A stretch of 64,000 bases of DNA from Gymnorhina tibicen (lineage: Eukaryota; Chordata; Aves; Passeriformes; Artamidae). Position 1 is the first letter of the stretch. Every line of letters starts with the position of its first letter. Below the pieces are notes generated by a model. It made no database searches, had not been told where the DNA came from, and saw only the letters and a list, made by a program, of their open reading frames with translations. Shown piece by piece: positions 13,217 through 24,000 of this stretch. The DNA lies in NCBI GenBank assembly GCA_013399875.1, contig VXAZ01000342.1:321736-385735 (forward strand), written 5' to 3'. A program made the translations under genes and the position numbers.

Positions 13217-15607
13217 GATAGAACACTTGAAATGGGAATGTGAAGAAGTTGTCTGCAAACTGTAAAAAAGGTTTACATATAGTTTAAGAGTCACAGCATG
13301 CTTATCATGTTGATCAATATTATCTCATTTGCATATACTCCATATGGCAGCATTCATCTGTTGTCTTTTGCTTATACTTAGACCAAGGACTCCTAGGGGC
13401 AGGAACTGAGTGTCTGAACTGAGTAGTGCAGCGGTCCACAGTGGGGACTTCTAAAAACAACAGTGATGTAAACTGGAACAGAAATACAGAAAATAAAAAT
13501 AGGAGTTTTCACAGCTAGTAAATGGTGTAATACTTCTTTAAAAAAAAAATGTAGAATCTAAAATTCATATTATAAACAAACTATTTTTCTATTACTGATA
13601 AAATTGTCACAGGTGAGATTAATACTCTTAGAAGAACTTCTAAAATCAAGATTGGGAAAGTTTCTAAAAGAGGTGTTAATGCAGATATAAACTAAAGGAC
13701 ATCCAATAGTCTGTGTTACTGTAAGCAGATAACAGTACATTATATTACAGATATTTATGTAATTTTACAGATTTACCAGTTTGAGGACGTACTTTATTTT
13801 TTGCACATCTGCAGTTAAGATAGTTAACAAAATTTAAAACTAAACAGTTAACAATGTACTTATTCCTTTGTTTTCTAATGAGAAGACATCATGTACACAT
13901 CATCTATAAAACTCTGCAGTATGAACTCTACCTCGTCTATCTCAAGATTTCTTGATCATATAACCATACCTCTTAAATGTCATTTATCTACTTCATGAAT
14001 ATGAACATACCTCTAAGGTACTTTGGGTATTTTGCATATTTGGCTTTTAGACTTCCAGCTAATGAATGTTATTGACATAACTTTACACAGTGGAAAATTT
14101 ATTAACTAAACTCTTCAAGGTCTTTTTAGACATGGTTTTCAAGAAAACTGAATCCTTGGAGGAGATTGACAGGAAAACTCTTTGCAGCATCTTAGCATGT
14201 TCTCTGCAATACAGTAGGAAAATATCATTAGCTATTCAAAGTAAAACTTTCAGCAAATGTGCCTAAGACATATTGACCTTCATATAGTCAGGAAATGCAT
14301 CTTGCATGTTTATGTGCTTTTAAATATAATTTGTCTAAACTGTCTGAAGTAAATCAAAAAGCTATCACTCAATCCTCTCAGTAGAAAGGGTAAATTTTAA
14401 TTGCAGAACTTAAAACCTCACAATTAAAAGCTGTGTTGCTACTTAAAGCTAGCACAAACACAAGAATGAGAGTTCATGAATACAAATCAGCTTTTCTACC
14501 ACATCCAGAAGGGTTCTGCAGAATAGCCTGATGAATACAGTCTGTACCTTCTAAATTTAGGTACAAGGAAAAAGAAGTGAAATATTAACCATGTTTTAAC
14601 AAAATATAAGTTCTTCCCTCGTCACTTTGATTTGTGAATGACTGTGTGATAATCCACATTTGATTAGTGAGAAAGCCGAAATGATGTTGATAATTCAAAG
14701 GTAAGCATGCATATAAAAATGTGATGAGAAATAAATGCAAACAGAAACTGGAGAGAGTGGGTTTTAGTGATTTTTTTTTTTCCTGGAGCGAGGCGTTTTG
14801 CAGAAAACGTTTCAGTAAGAAAACTCAGAATTTATTATTTTCTAATTTAAAGAAAAAACCCCATCTATAGTATCTCACACAGTCAATCCAACAGGTAGAT
14901 GCAAGTAAATATTCATAAATACCAACTATCTACAAAAGGGAAAAAAAACCAGTCATTGAAAGAAAAATTACATACTTCTCAACTCTGTGTTCATGATTTT
15001 ATGCCAGATTCTCAGCTGTTTTACCTTAAAAGGCCTCCTCTTAGTAAGTGGGTCCGTGTCAATATATGCCAGATGAAATTCTAGCCTTTTGTCTGCAAAA
15101 TCCATCTTGTAACCCCTCCTAGAGAAACCAGTAGACAGTTTATGCAGCTAAACCAGTACTCAATTTCCTTATCTGCCATCCAGGACTGGCCATGCCAGGA
15201 GGATTTTGTCTATGATAACTGGTCAATCAGGAGTCACTTCATTTTCTCGGGAAGGAGAGAAGGTAGAAATGGTGCGCAATTAATAAACACCCTGGCATAA
15301 CCTTGCACTAATCTTCTTCAAGAAGAGGCTTAGGGCTTAAGGCAGGCATTCCCAATGGACTCTAAACCATCTCCAGATTCCCTAAGAAGTTGACAGAGAT
15401 TTTAATCAATTTAGTGTCAGAATATCTAAGCTACCATTTTCTTAAACAGCAGAAACCTGACTGGAATCACACCTAATGATTCTGAGCAAACAAAAGTGGG
15501 CACTGATACTATCATGGCACCTCAAACCTTTGGATTTTATATTGTCCACAGCTGGGTGAATGGACTAAGCAAATTTTTCATCAATTATAATTCTTTGAAA
15601 TTCAGTA

Positions 15608-15635
15608 CACAAATTTGGGTTCACAAATTTGGGTT
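15608..15635. repeat. Perfect tandem duplication, 14 bp x 2
   Basis: CACAAATTTGGGTT is present twice in direct succession. Confidence 0.95.
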
Positions 15636-17587
15636 CTACCAGTGTTGTCCCAACTAACAACAGCATAAGAAAGTCCTTTCCCCCGGTTTAGAGAAAAGAC
15701 AACTGTATCTGAGATAATGGTGGCAAATAGAAAAAGGTACTGGAGTTGTCACACACAATTTATCTATTATGCCTCCCCTGGCTTATCACAGGATCATCTT
15801 TTAATATTTTTTGTCTTGGCATAGGAAGGAGAGGCATCTCTGACTGAGATGATAAAGCAGAAGAAAGGATTTGGAAGGAGTGAAAGAGAACACTAATTGC
15901 AAAATCATGTATTAATTGTCTAGTGTCAAGTGAACACCGCACCAGAAGTGTCCCTGGGCGAAAGAAGTTTCAAAGGTTTTAAAAGCAGCCCTGAGAAGAA
16001 GAGGTTTCAAAGACTATGTTATTGAGGCAAATGTCCAGGAATAAGCACCAGGTGGTGCTTGCTTAATGCCAGGTTTGACTTGAAAATTTTAACTTTTTCT
16101 TAGTAGAAGCTTTGGGGAATATCTGTTGGGGGTGGTGGGGGGGGAAGGTATGTCAGCTAAATTGAATCCAAGTTTAAGTAGCACTAAAAATCTGTAATGC
16201 TGAGATCGAAACATAGCTTCTAGTCCTAGTTAAAACTGCCAAAACTCAAGGCAGTTCTTTGTCCTCACTGCTATTTAAAACAAGTCAGTTAAATTAAAAA
16301 GCAACTTCTTCATAATCCATAGAAATAAATCTGGATTTCCATTTTCCAGTGTCTGTTACCCTGGCTTGATGGGGTCTCTTGGCCTCACCTTACTTTGGAC
16401 CAACAAACAGCAAGTACTGAAGTCATTAGCTCTAGGGACATCCAGATATGCCCAATCCTGATCAGTGCCAGCATTTGGTTGATGCACATGATAAAGGACC
16501 TGAACCTGACATAAATGTACCCACTAAAGGAAGCATTCCCCAAAGAGGACATTTCCCTTCTGGGTGTGTCTCCTCTGAGTCAGAGGTAACATGAACCAGC
16601 TCTTCTAGACTGTACAGTAATCCAGGAAATTGCACATCTCATCTTTCACATCTGCTAGCAGGATTTTCATTCTACATATTTATCAACCAGAGACCTGACT
16701 TACTTGAAGAAGAAGGATTAATTATGCTTCTTGGCCAATGGGATATTTCTTAGGTAAATCCAGGAATATTTTTTTGCATAATTTTCCACAGTTTTAAGGA
16801 TTAACATAGAGGCAGGGCACAAAGAGTTCATCCGCCTACTTTTTTTTTTCATTTTTTTTGTCACTGGAAAATAATTCAAAAGGAAGGTAAAGATTTGGTT
16901 TGGTTTGGCTTTCTTCAAGGAACAGTTTGAAAACAATGGTGTTTGAAGTTCTGGAATTTGGAAAATTTCTGGATTCCACTTGTAAAAATGGAAATCAAAA
17001 GAGAGGCAGCTGTTGGACAACTAAAGTAATTTCCCTTTAACATCTTTTTATGTCTTTTTACTTAGCCGGTGCTGAGTATTTCCACTGGAAAGAATGGCCT
17101 ATCCCCATGCCTCACCTAGACCAACACTTGAACAAACACCTTGTGAGAGACGAGGTTAAACCACAAAAGGGAGAAACAGGTAAATATACAGGTCTTAGTT
17201 CTTTAAGAAACCAGGATAAAACTACATATTACGTACATGGCTGAAAATGTTTAAAAAAGAGATTAAAAAGTACCAACTTAAAATCACCTAGGAATAAGTT
17301 TTCTAAACGGTATAAATCTTCACCACAAATAATGCAAAAAAATTAAGGAAAAGTTCACATCTTCTCTATTTCAGCATTACTAAAGTATACATAAATACTT
17401 TATTTGTTTCTTTTAGAAAAAGTTGTCTTCCAACCACTTTTTGAAAAATCTCAATCCTTATTTTTATTTTCACTAGAAGAGGAAATTTCAAACACCTACT
17501 TTCAAATGTAATTAAAATTCCAACAATTTATTTAATCTGTTTGAAATATCTAACCATCAGAAATGCTCAGTTTGTGAATTAGATCAT

Positions 17588-17752
17588 CATAGAATCATTG
17601 AATAGTCTGGGCTGTAAGGAACCTTAAAGACCATCTAGTTCCAATCCTCTCACCACAGGCAGGGAAATTCCACTAGACCAGGTTGCCCAGGGTCCCATTC
17701 AACATGACCTTGAATACTTCAGGGACCCATAGGTTCTCTGGGCAACCTGTTG
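17588..17752 (-). mobile_element. CR1 3'-end fragment
   Basis: CATAGAATCATTGAATAGTC is followed by GGAACCTTAAAGACCATCTA, GTTCCAATCC, CACTAGACCAGGTTGCCCAG and TTCTCTGGGCAACCTGTT. These are successive blocks of the avian CR1 3' end in reverse orientation. About 165 bp is preserved and no coding part remains. Confidence 0.87.
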
Positions 17753-18405
17753 ACTCCAGATGGAAAGGAATGAGAAATAGGGTAACATTTCCAGCAAAGC
17801 AAAAGTAAATCACCCACAGAAAGAGGTGCTCAGCATTCCTATAATAAAAAAAATAAGCATCCCTATATAAAAAAAACGAGTGCAGATCCTCAGTTGGTGC
17901 AAACTACAACACATCCACAGACTGCAGGGAAGTTACGTTAAATTACACCAGCTACAAAACTGTCCCCAAGCAGTATACTCGTGCTCTGTTAAATACGGAC
18001 CTAAAATGCAATCTGAAATGCAGCTTCTCATTTAGACAAGGCTCCTCAAAGAGGATCACCTTGTAAGGTACAACTGCCATGCTGTTTGTGGTAAAAGGCA
18101 GTCAGTGAGGAAACCACTTTGGTAATGTTGTTGAGAGCATTTCATAGAGGTTAAACTGGGAGCAAGTGGGAACAGCTTCCATGTAGAGCAGCACAGCAAA
18201 TGAGAGCGGATACTCAAAACTGCTTCTTCAACGATTCTAAACAAAACCTGGACCACACTGTGGTAATCTAAATATAAGCAAAATAGTGCTATTTTTTTCT
18301 ATACAGGCAAAATGCCAGATTTTCTATTAAGTGAATTTAATTCACAATAAAAAGTCAGTTAAGTTTAAGCGTTGAATTATTTTTGTAGTCATAGTATTCA
18401 TTTAG

Positions 18406-18463
18406 GAGTTGGACTCCAAGATCCTTGCAGGTCCTTTCCAACTCAGGACATTCTGATTCTGTG
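18406..18463 (+). mobile_element. CR1 3'-terminal scrap
   Basis: GTTGGACTCCAAGATCCTTG, CAGGTCCTTTCCAACTCAGG and ATTCTGATTCTGTG form the last 58 bp of a CR1 element in plus orientation, ending in an ATTCTGTG-type octamer. It points the opposite way to the CR1 fragment 650 bp upstream, so it is an independent insertion. Confidence 0.75.
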
Positions 18464-19078
18464 CTGCTAGAGCCAAATACCTTTTTCTGTTTAACAAAAT
18501 ATAATTCCTTAAATAATAGATCAATAAATAAATAAACAAACCTGTATAAGGATACAGTCTCTGCCAAGGCCAACTGTCTTTACTGATATGTACCAGGAGC
18601 ACAATTTAAAGCTATCTTAAGAAGTTGTGATTTATACAGTCAACTTTTTTCCAAGATTTCAAAGTTTTGTGTAAAAGAAAACAACACCTTTAAAGAATAA
18701 ACAAAGAATAACAGGAATGTGGCACTGAGCTATCTCTCCCACTTTAAATTATGGGAAATTTTAAGTATGTCAAGCATGAAGGAACTAATAAAAAGGAGGC
18801 AAGTCCAACTGAACACTTTATTTGTACCTGAGTAAAATTCTTTCAGAAAGATAATTTAAAGAATGTTTTTGCTCCTAATGTTCCACTCTTCTCTGAATTC
18901 ATTGTGTGGTAAGGAAAAATGCTCTACCACTCCCCATTATTTGCGTTTTTACATATCCTTAAACTGTCAGAATTTTCATAAACTGTTCATTATGCAGTTT
19001 TAGTAACTTGCTTTTGCAAGGATAAAAAAGGGAGCAATTCAGCTCCTAGCTTTAGTACCACTAAATGGCTCTACACAG

Positions 19079-19194
19079 GTACTCTCCTGTACTTGGAAGC
19101 AGCAGCAACACAAAATAGTGGCCCAGAAAAGGACAGCGGGAATTCTGCAGTTGCCTTTAACACCAGGATCTCACATTTTGTTCTTGACAAAAAG
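19079..19194 (+). CDS. Weak candidate plus-strand exon
   Basis: One plus-strand frame stays open from 18,982 to 19,413 (about 430 nt). Its first half is polar and protein-like (for example PEKDSGNSAVAF and NTRISHFVLDKK). A usable acceptor (GGCTCTACACAG) and a good donor (AAAAAG/GTAACA) would cut out 116 nt. No ATG begins the frame. An open run this long is only slightly above what this AT-rich window gives by chance, and I recognise no family. Confidence 0.18.
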
Positions 19195-19575
19195 GTAACA
19201 ACTGCTTTTAGTTCCTCCATGCAGAAAAGTTCAATGTTCACAACTCAACGTGTCCCTCAGGATCATGAAATGCCACCAACAGTGGTGGAGAAAGAATCTT
19301 TTCAGAGTACCACAAACAGAAGTCAAGAACCAATAAAAGTATCCTTTCTGCTTCTCCTTTCTCATTTATTCAAGCACTCCACACATATTATTCATTACAC
19401 TGCCTTTCCATAATAACCAAAATATAAAAATAAAGTCAACTCTGTGCTATTACTGAAGTATTTGCTGCCTCCTCAAGTGCTTGCCATCTTTCTTTCAAAT
19501 ACCGTATCTGGAATTTCACCACAGATCATGAAATTATGTATCTCAATTTTTGTTAAAATTAGTCTAAATAAAATA

Positions 19576-19627
19576 AAGTCTGAGAAAATATGATCTACAT
19601 TAAGTCTGAGAAAATATGATCTACATT
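19576..19627. repeat. Perfect tandem duplication, 26 bp x 2
   Basis: The unit beginning AAGTCTGAGAAAATATGATC is repeated without a mismatch at 19,576-19,601 and 19,602-19,627. Complete identity suggests a young duplication. It lies just beyond the poly(A) signal at 19,695. Confidence 0.95.
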
Positions 19628-19681
19628 ATCTATTAAGACTACAGGTGAAAAAAACCCAAAACAAACAGAAGCAAGATATAT

Positions 19682-19712
19682 ACTGAAAATCAAATTTATT
19701 GTGATTTTCAGT
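19682..19712 (-). promoter_or_regulatory. Poly(A) signal AATAAA inside a hairpin loop
   Basis: ACTGAAAATCA (19,682-19,692) and TGATTTTCAGT (19,702-19,712) are perfect 11-bp inverted arms with a 9-nt loop. The minus-strand hexamer AATAAA (19,695-19,700) sits in that loop. A U/G-rich stretch follows within 40 nt on the minus strand. Confidence 0.5.
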
Positions 19713-19835
19713 CAATCTGAAATCCTAGGATGAAAAATCTGTGTGTAACTTTTGTACAGCATGAAAATGGCATTACTGATGGAAAACCAAGCGGTTATAC
19801 TCCCACGTGCATACGACACAACATGAAAAGTACTA

Positions 19836-19853
19836 AAGTGGGCTAGCCCACTT
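19836..19853. repeat. Perfect 18-bp palindrome
   Basis: AAGTGGGCTAGCCCACTT is its own reverse complement. It lies inside the putative 3'-UTR at 19.7-20.0 kb. Confidence 0.95.
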
Positions 19854-19963
19854 CCAGAAGCAAGTATCAAGGACACACATTACGACACGAGTCTGCGGAC
19901 TGCCAGGGTGGCGGAACTGAGCACAGCTCCGTGTCTCGCTTCTGATGTTGTGTCAGCGTCACT

Positions 19964-20051
19964 CTAAGCAAAGGCAGCAGCCTCCGAAAGAAATTTAATC
20001 CAGTCCACGTCTTGTGGAGTGGGTGGGTGATGAAGATTCAGCGTCTGAAGA
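19964..20051 (-). CDS. Candidate terminal coding exon, unidentified gene (C-terminus)
   Basis: Read on the minus strand, a good splice acceptor (TTTGCTTTGCTTACCAG, ending at 20,052) is followed by one base completing a split codon. Then come 28 codons and a TAG stop at 19,964-19,966. The C-terminus contains TPQDVDWIKFLSEAAAFA, which looks like the end of a helical protein. Below the stop lies about 265 nt of sequence with many CpGs and an AATAAA hexamer at 19,695-19,700, followed by a T/G-rich stretch. Together this fits a last exon plus 3'-UTR. The preceding exon must end with two bases of a codon, and I could not find a convincing one. The product is not recognised. The same DNA also reads as an open, splice-flanked exon on the plus strand (about 19,955-20,054, donor CTG/GTAAGC), so strand is not settled. 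Confidence 0.42.
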
Positions 20052-20093
20052 CTGGTAAGCAAAGCAAATCAATAAATAAGGAGTTCCTTAGTA

Positions 20094-20117
20094 TTTCTCT
20101 CTTCATGAAGAGAGAAA
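20094..20117. repeat. Perfect 24-bp palindrome
   Basis: TTTCTCTCTTCA is followed directly by its exact reverse complement. It lies 43 bp from the splice acceptor of the 20.0-kb exon candidate. On either strand half of it is a pyrimidine tract. Confidence 0.95.
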
Positions 20118-20929
20118 AGAGAGCATGAATTTTGAAAGTGCAGCCAGTATAATTTAGATTAATCTAGAAAACAACGTTCAGAAGTTTGTGCAAGTGCCCG
20201 AAAAACATCAAAACATCTAACTAATCTGAAACAGTATTCCTTAGATTGCTTCTTTTATAACCCACTTTCATCACCCATTATAAAAAATACACACAAATTC
20301 CTTTCTGGATATAAGTATAGTCTGGATACAAGTATTATTGCTGTTCATTAGCATGCTCAGTTTGTTGATAGATTGCCTTCATATCATATGGGGGATAGAG
20401 GAAATTGGAACCAAAACCAAAAAGCAATTTAATTATTTTAATTAATTCCAGCTTTTGAAATTATGCAGAATGCTACTGAATATTTAAAAAGCTATACAAA
20501 CCAAAATATATTTATGCTGCATTGTACCAAATGGAATGCAGTAGGAAGGTACTCTTTTAGGCTCTTTGAGAAGTCGCACTGGAAGATATCACAATCTAGA
20601 TCATAAGTGCACTTTGTCTAAATGTAAATCGGTGTTTTGGGTGGTTAATATGCAATATATTAATGCAAGTTATAGATTACCAATAATATCAAAAGAAAAA
20701 CACATTTGTAAAACTGGTTGCTAATCTACAAGATACATGCAATTGAGAAACACTTGCTATGGAATTCGGGGTCCTGGGCTCCCTATATGCCTTCCCTCCA
20801 TTTTAACATATTGGACCAACTAACTAAACTAATTAGTTAAAAGTAAAAGTGCAACCTGAGTAACCCTCATAAAGAATGTAAACTAGACGGGTGGGGAGGT
20901 CTATAGGTGTCAATCAATAACAAAATGCA

Positions 20930-21052
20930 AACTGTCAAGCTTGCTTTGCTAACAAACTGTCACATCAACAATATGCAGTTAATGACTACAAATTAACTGT
21001 ATACCAGATGCTTGACACTTTGTTATGACACTTAGCAAGCTAGTTGACATTT
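20930..21052. repeat. Long imperfect inverted repeat (stem-loop), microRNA-precursor-like core
   Basis: The sequence folds back on itself around the loop 20,984-20,991. Paired blocks from the inside out are: 20,976-20,983 with 20,992-20,999 (CAGTTAAT/ATTAACTG); 20,972-20,975 with 21,000-21,003, including one G-T pair; 20,963-20,966 with 21,007-21,010; 20,958-20,962 with 21,013-21,017; 20,950-20,956 with 21,019-21,025; 20,938-20,945 with 21,034-21,041 (AGCTTGCT/AGCAAGCT); 20,933-20,937 with 21,045-21,049. About 43 pairs are broken only by small bulges and internal loops. TGTCA occurs three times in the left arm and TGACA three times in the right arm. It may be a hairpin RNA, an old palindromic mobile element or a symmetrical protein-binding site. 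Confidence 0.7.
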
Positions 21053-24000
21053 GGGGGATCAAAGCTTCTTTAATTACACTTTGTATAACATGTGCAACCT
21101 TTATGCTAATGTCCACATATTCCTTAGAGCAAGATTGTTCAGGTGGCAGAGACTGGGTTTTTTTGGACTTTGAAACAATCCAGTAAATCTGGATTTTAAC
21201 TGAAACAAAACTGCTTTTACATCATTATTCAGTATTACCACCCTGTCTAAAATAACTCTTTAACTTGATGTACTATACCATATTCACTCACTTATAGACA
21301 CCCTCTGCGTGAAATAATGCATTTTCAAACAGTGTTAACAGTATCTATAAAAGAGAGAAGCACTAGACACACTGCATTTAAAAGCATCTCTGTGTTCAAA
21401 CTGATGTCTAGAATCAATGCTACACATTGATATGTCTTTCCTAAACCAAATTAACTTTCTCATTACACAACGAAATGTAGGACACAGCATATACAACATT
21501 TTTATTTAACCAGCACTTATTATATTGTTCGTCATGCTCACGGAAAAAGTATCAACTGAAAGCAGCCCCAGGTTTGCAAATCCATTGCCTTACTGTGTTG
21601 TTGCAAAGGCATGTTTTCAAACATTTTAACTTCCCTGTTTATTCCTTAAAATACAGGTCCCCAATTTTCACAGGAATTGTATGCAAGTTGAGGAAGGAAA
21701 AAAAATCATAATCCTAAGTACTAAAGACTTCTCTTAGCAAGGGAAAATGGCTTTTAAAGCAAAATATAATGTCAAAAGTAACATCTGCCTTCCTACTCTG
21801 GACAAAAGTGATACTTGGAAGAAATACTATAAAGGCATAAATTCAAATGGCCTTTTTCCATCCTAGACACATGACTCAGATTCTTAAATACATTTTTATT
21901 TGGATTGCATTAACATCCTTTAATACCACACACCAACTCAGGTTTTACCATGTAACACATATTACACTGGATGTTAACTCTGTTGAATGTTAACTGCTAT
22001 GATCACCACAGTGCATCAGTGGAGGTAACTGTGGAGAGTTCCTTGATACTTCTGGGAAAAGCTTTCAAAGCGCACGAAGCACCAAAGCTGGGTATTAAGT
22101 GTCTTAGCCACTTGCCATTTACTTTATTCTCCTTGTTCTATGTGAGCTGCTAAATTAATTTTCTGTAAATTCACAGTTCTGTGCAATTTTTGTCCCAACT
22201 ATGTAATAGTAATAAGCCAAATCATTTGCACCCTTCTTTGAAGCGTCATAAACTGTATTGACCAGACTGATCTAACCTAACAGAGATCTAAAGCCTAAGC
22301 ATCCCCATCTAAGCAAATCATTCCTTACCCTCAGCTGAAAGGAACAGGAAATTTTAAGGCATAATTCATCTGATCTATTTCAGACGTTCACATCAGGGGC
22401 AGATAAGCAGTGCTCTGGGAGTGTTTATTTCTCTTTTACATAGCCCAGCTGCAGATGAATCCCTTCCTCAGGGCTTCCGGTAGGATCTACCAGAACTGTT
22501 CTATCCAGGCATCTACAGGGTCACGAAAGAAACACCTGTAGCTTGTCTACATGAGGGGTTTAGCAAAGCTACTCATTTATGCATCTAACTCTGATCTTGA
22601 TGGCAAATTTGATCACTTGAAGGTTCAGCATATCACAATTAGTCAAACCCATCTAGCTAAGAGTTCCTAATAGCAGTTAGGAAAGACAACAGGAAAAATA
22701 CTAGTCCTAGATGCTTTCTAACCAAGTCAGGGATACAAAAAAGGGTATCAGCACTACAAATGAGAGCTTGACCACCCAGCTGGATAAACTATGTGAAGAA
22801 GAATATTAATATGCAGACTATTAATTTTTTTGTGTTCCAGGGTTCAGTTAGATCTTTATGTCCCAAGAGTGAGGACACTGCCATCATGACTCAGATGGTA
22901 TCAAAGCCATTTTAGTGACGTTATTCATCCTCTTCTATGTATTCTTATACTTAATTACTTCATGCCAGATACAGCTTTTTTGTGTCATAATCTAACTAAT
23001 AGTTTAAAAATATGTGTATTTATCTGCTTTCCACTGCATGGCACAACACTGCATGTAGTCAAATAACCATGGATGCACATGCTTTTTATTAGAAATCCTT
23101 TTAAGACATCGCCTACCATCTACAAAGAACAGCAGAGAAACCAAAAAGCTGCTGAGATGATCACAGTGAAACATGAAGTGAGAATCTGTTGTGTGAATTC
23201 CCCATGCAATGCTCAAGACTCTCTGGCTGCAGTGATACACTTCCGAATACCATTTAATCCCAGCTATCAAATCCAAAAGAACTGCAAATTCAGTTTAGTT
23301 TTTTCCTACCTGGCAGCAGAATTACATGGTCAAACTATAGAAAAGCAGGAGAGCACCATGGTTATTACTACATTTAGAAGCAAAATGGTGCAAAACCAGT
23401 TCTGTTTGTTGATGGTTAATCAATCAAAGATATTTCTTTCACTATTAGGCTTTGAAAAAGCCCATCAGCAGTAGGTCCACATCTTTACTCAGTTTTCCCC
23501 TTTATTATGGCTAGTGACAGTGGTGTAAGTCTATTCTGTAGTCACTTAAAGAGTAAGATTTGATTTTTCAAGTTCTGCATGTTTTATCAATTTTGGTTTT
23601 CAGATTCTTTGTACAAAAACCCACTACCTCTTGGCTTGCAGAGCATGCAAGTAACAAAAAAATCGTTCCTTAACAAGAATCCCAAATTTCACTGAAATTA
23701 ATTTTGTAATTGTTTTACACTAATTAAATAAAAAAGGAAAACCATCAAACTTTAAGACAGCATCATATATCTGTAAAACTTAGGGGAGCTTATTTTCTTT
23801 CAGTTTTAAAAATATTAACTCAGATGAAAGGCAAATGTTTTAGACCCTGAATGATTATACAACTGATATAACATCAGTGGTTATCTATTAGGAAAATAAT
23901 GGAATTATCGTTTTCCATTATTTCCTATATGCTGCTGTGAGCTATGTAGTAATAATTCTGTAAGCTTCCTAATATAATTTTAAGTGCTACATGTTTGAAA

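Larger units (their letters stand above)
5961..17587. other. AT-rich non-coding stretch
   Basis: Holds two possible ancient repeats (7.8 and 10.1 kb), the TA repeat at 13.2 kb and the 14-bp duplication at 15.6 kb. A dense, complex segment at 9,870-10,250 may be regulatory. A G-rich run (GTTGGGGGTGGTGGGGGGGG) lies at 16,126. No gene is supported. Confidence 0.6.
19675..19963 (-). other. Putative 3'-UTR of the 20.0-kb terminal exon
   Basis: This is the sequence between the TAG at 19,964 and the expected cleavage site about 20 nt past the AATAAA at 19,695-19,700. It holds roughly ten CpGs, unusual for this AT-rich window, a CACGTG E-box at about 19,805, and an 18-bp perfect palindrome at 19,836-19,853. 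Just past the expected cleavage site the minus strand becomes T/G-rich, as downstream poly(A) elements are. If the plus strand is the real one, this segment would instead be a short CpG-rich 5' region. Confidence 0.35.

Noticed and set aside
16043..16060. 8-bp inverted arms AAGCACCA/TGGTGCTT with 2-bp spacer.
   Set aside because: Inverted repeats this short are expected by chance in 64 kb.
23310..23334. 25-nt minus-strand micro-exon (FDHVILLP) with good sites.
   Set aside because: Too short to judge and its phase does not fit the flanking candidates.
23073..23474. 133-codon plus-strand open frame.
   Set aside because: No domain, no splice or start support; length is within the chance range for AT-rich sequence of this size.
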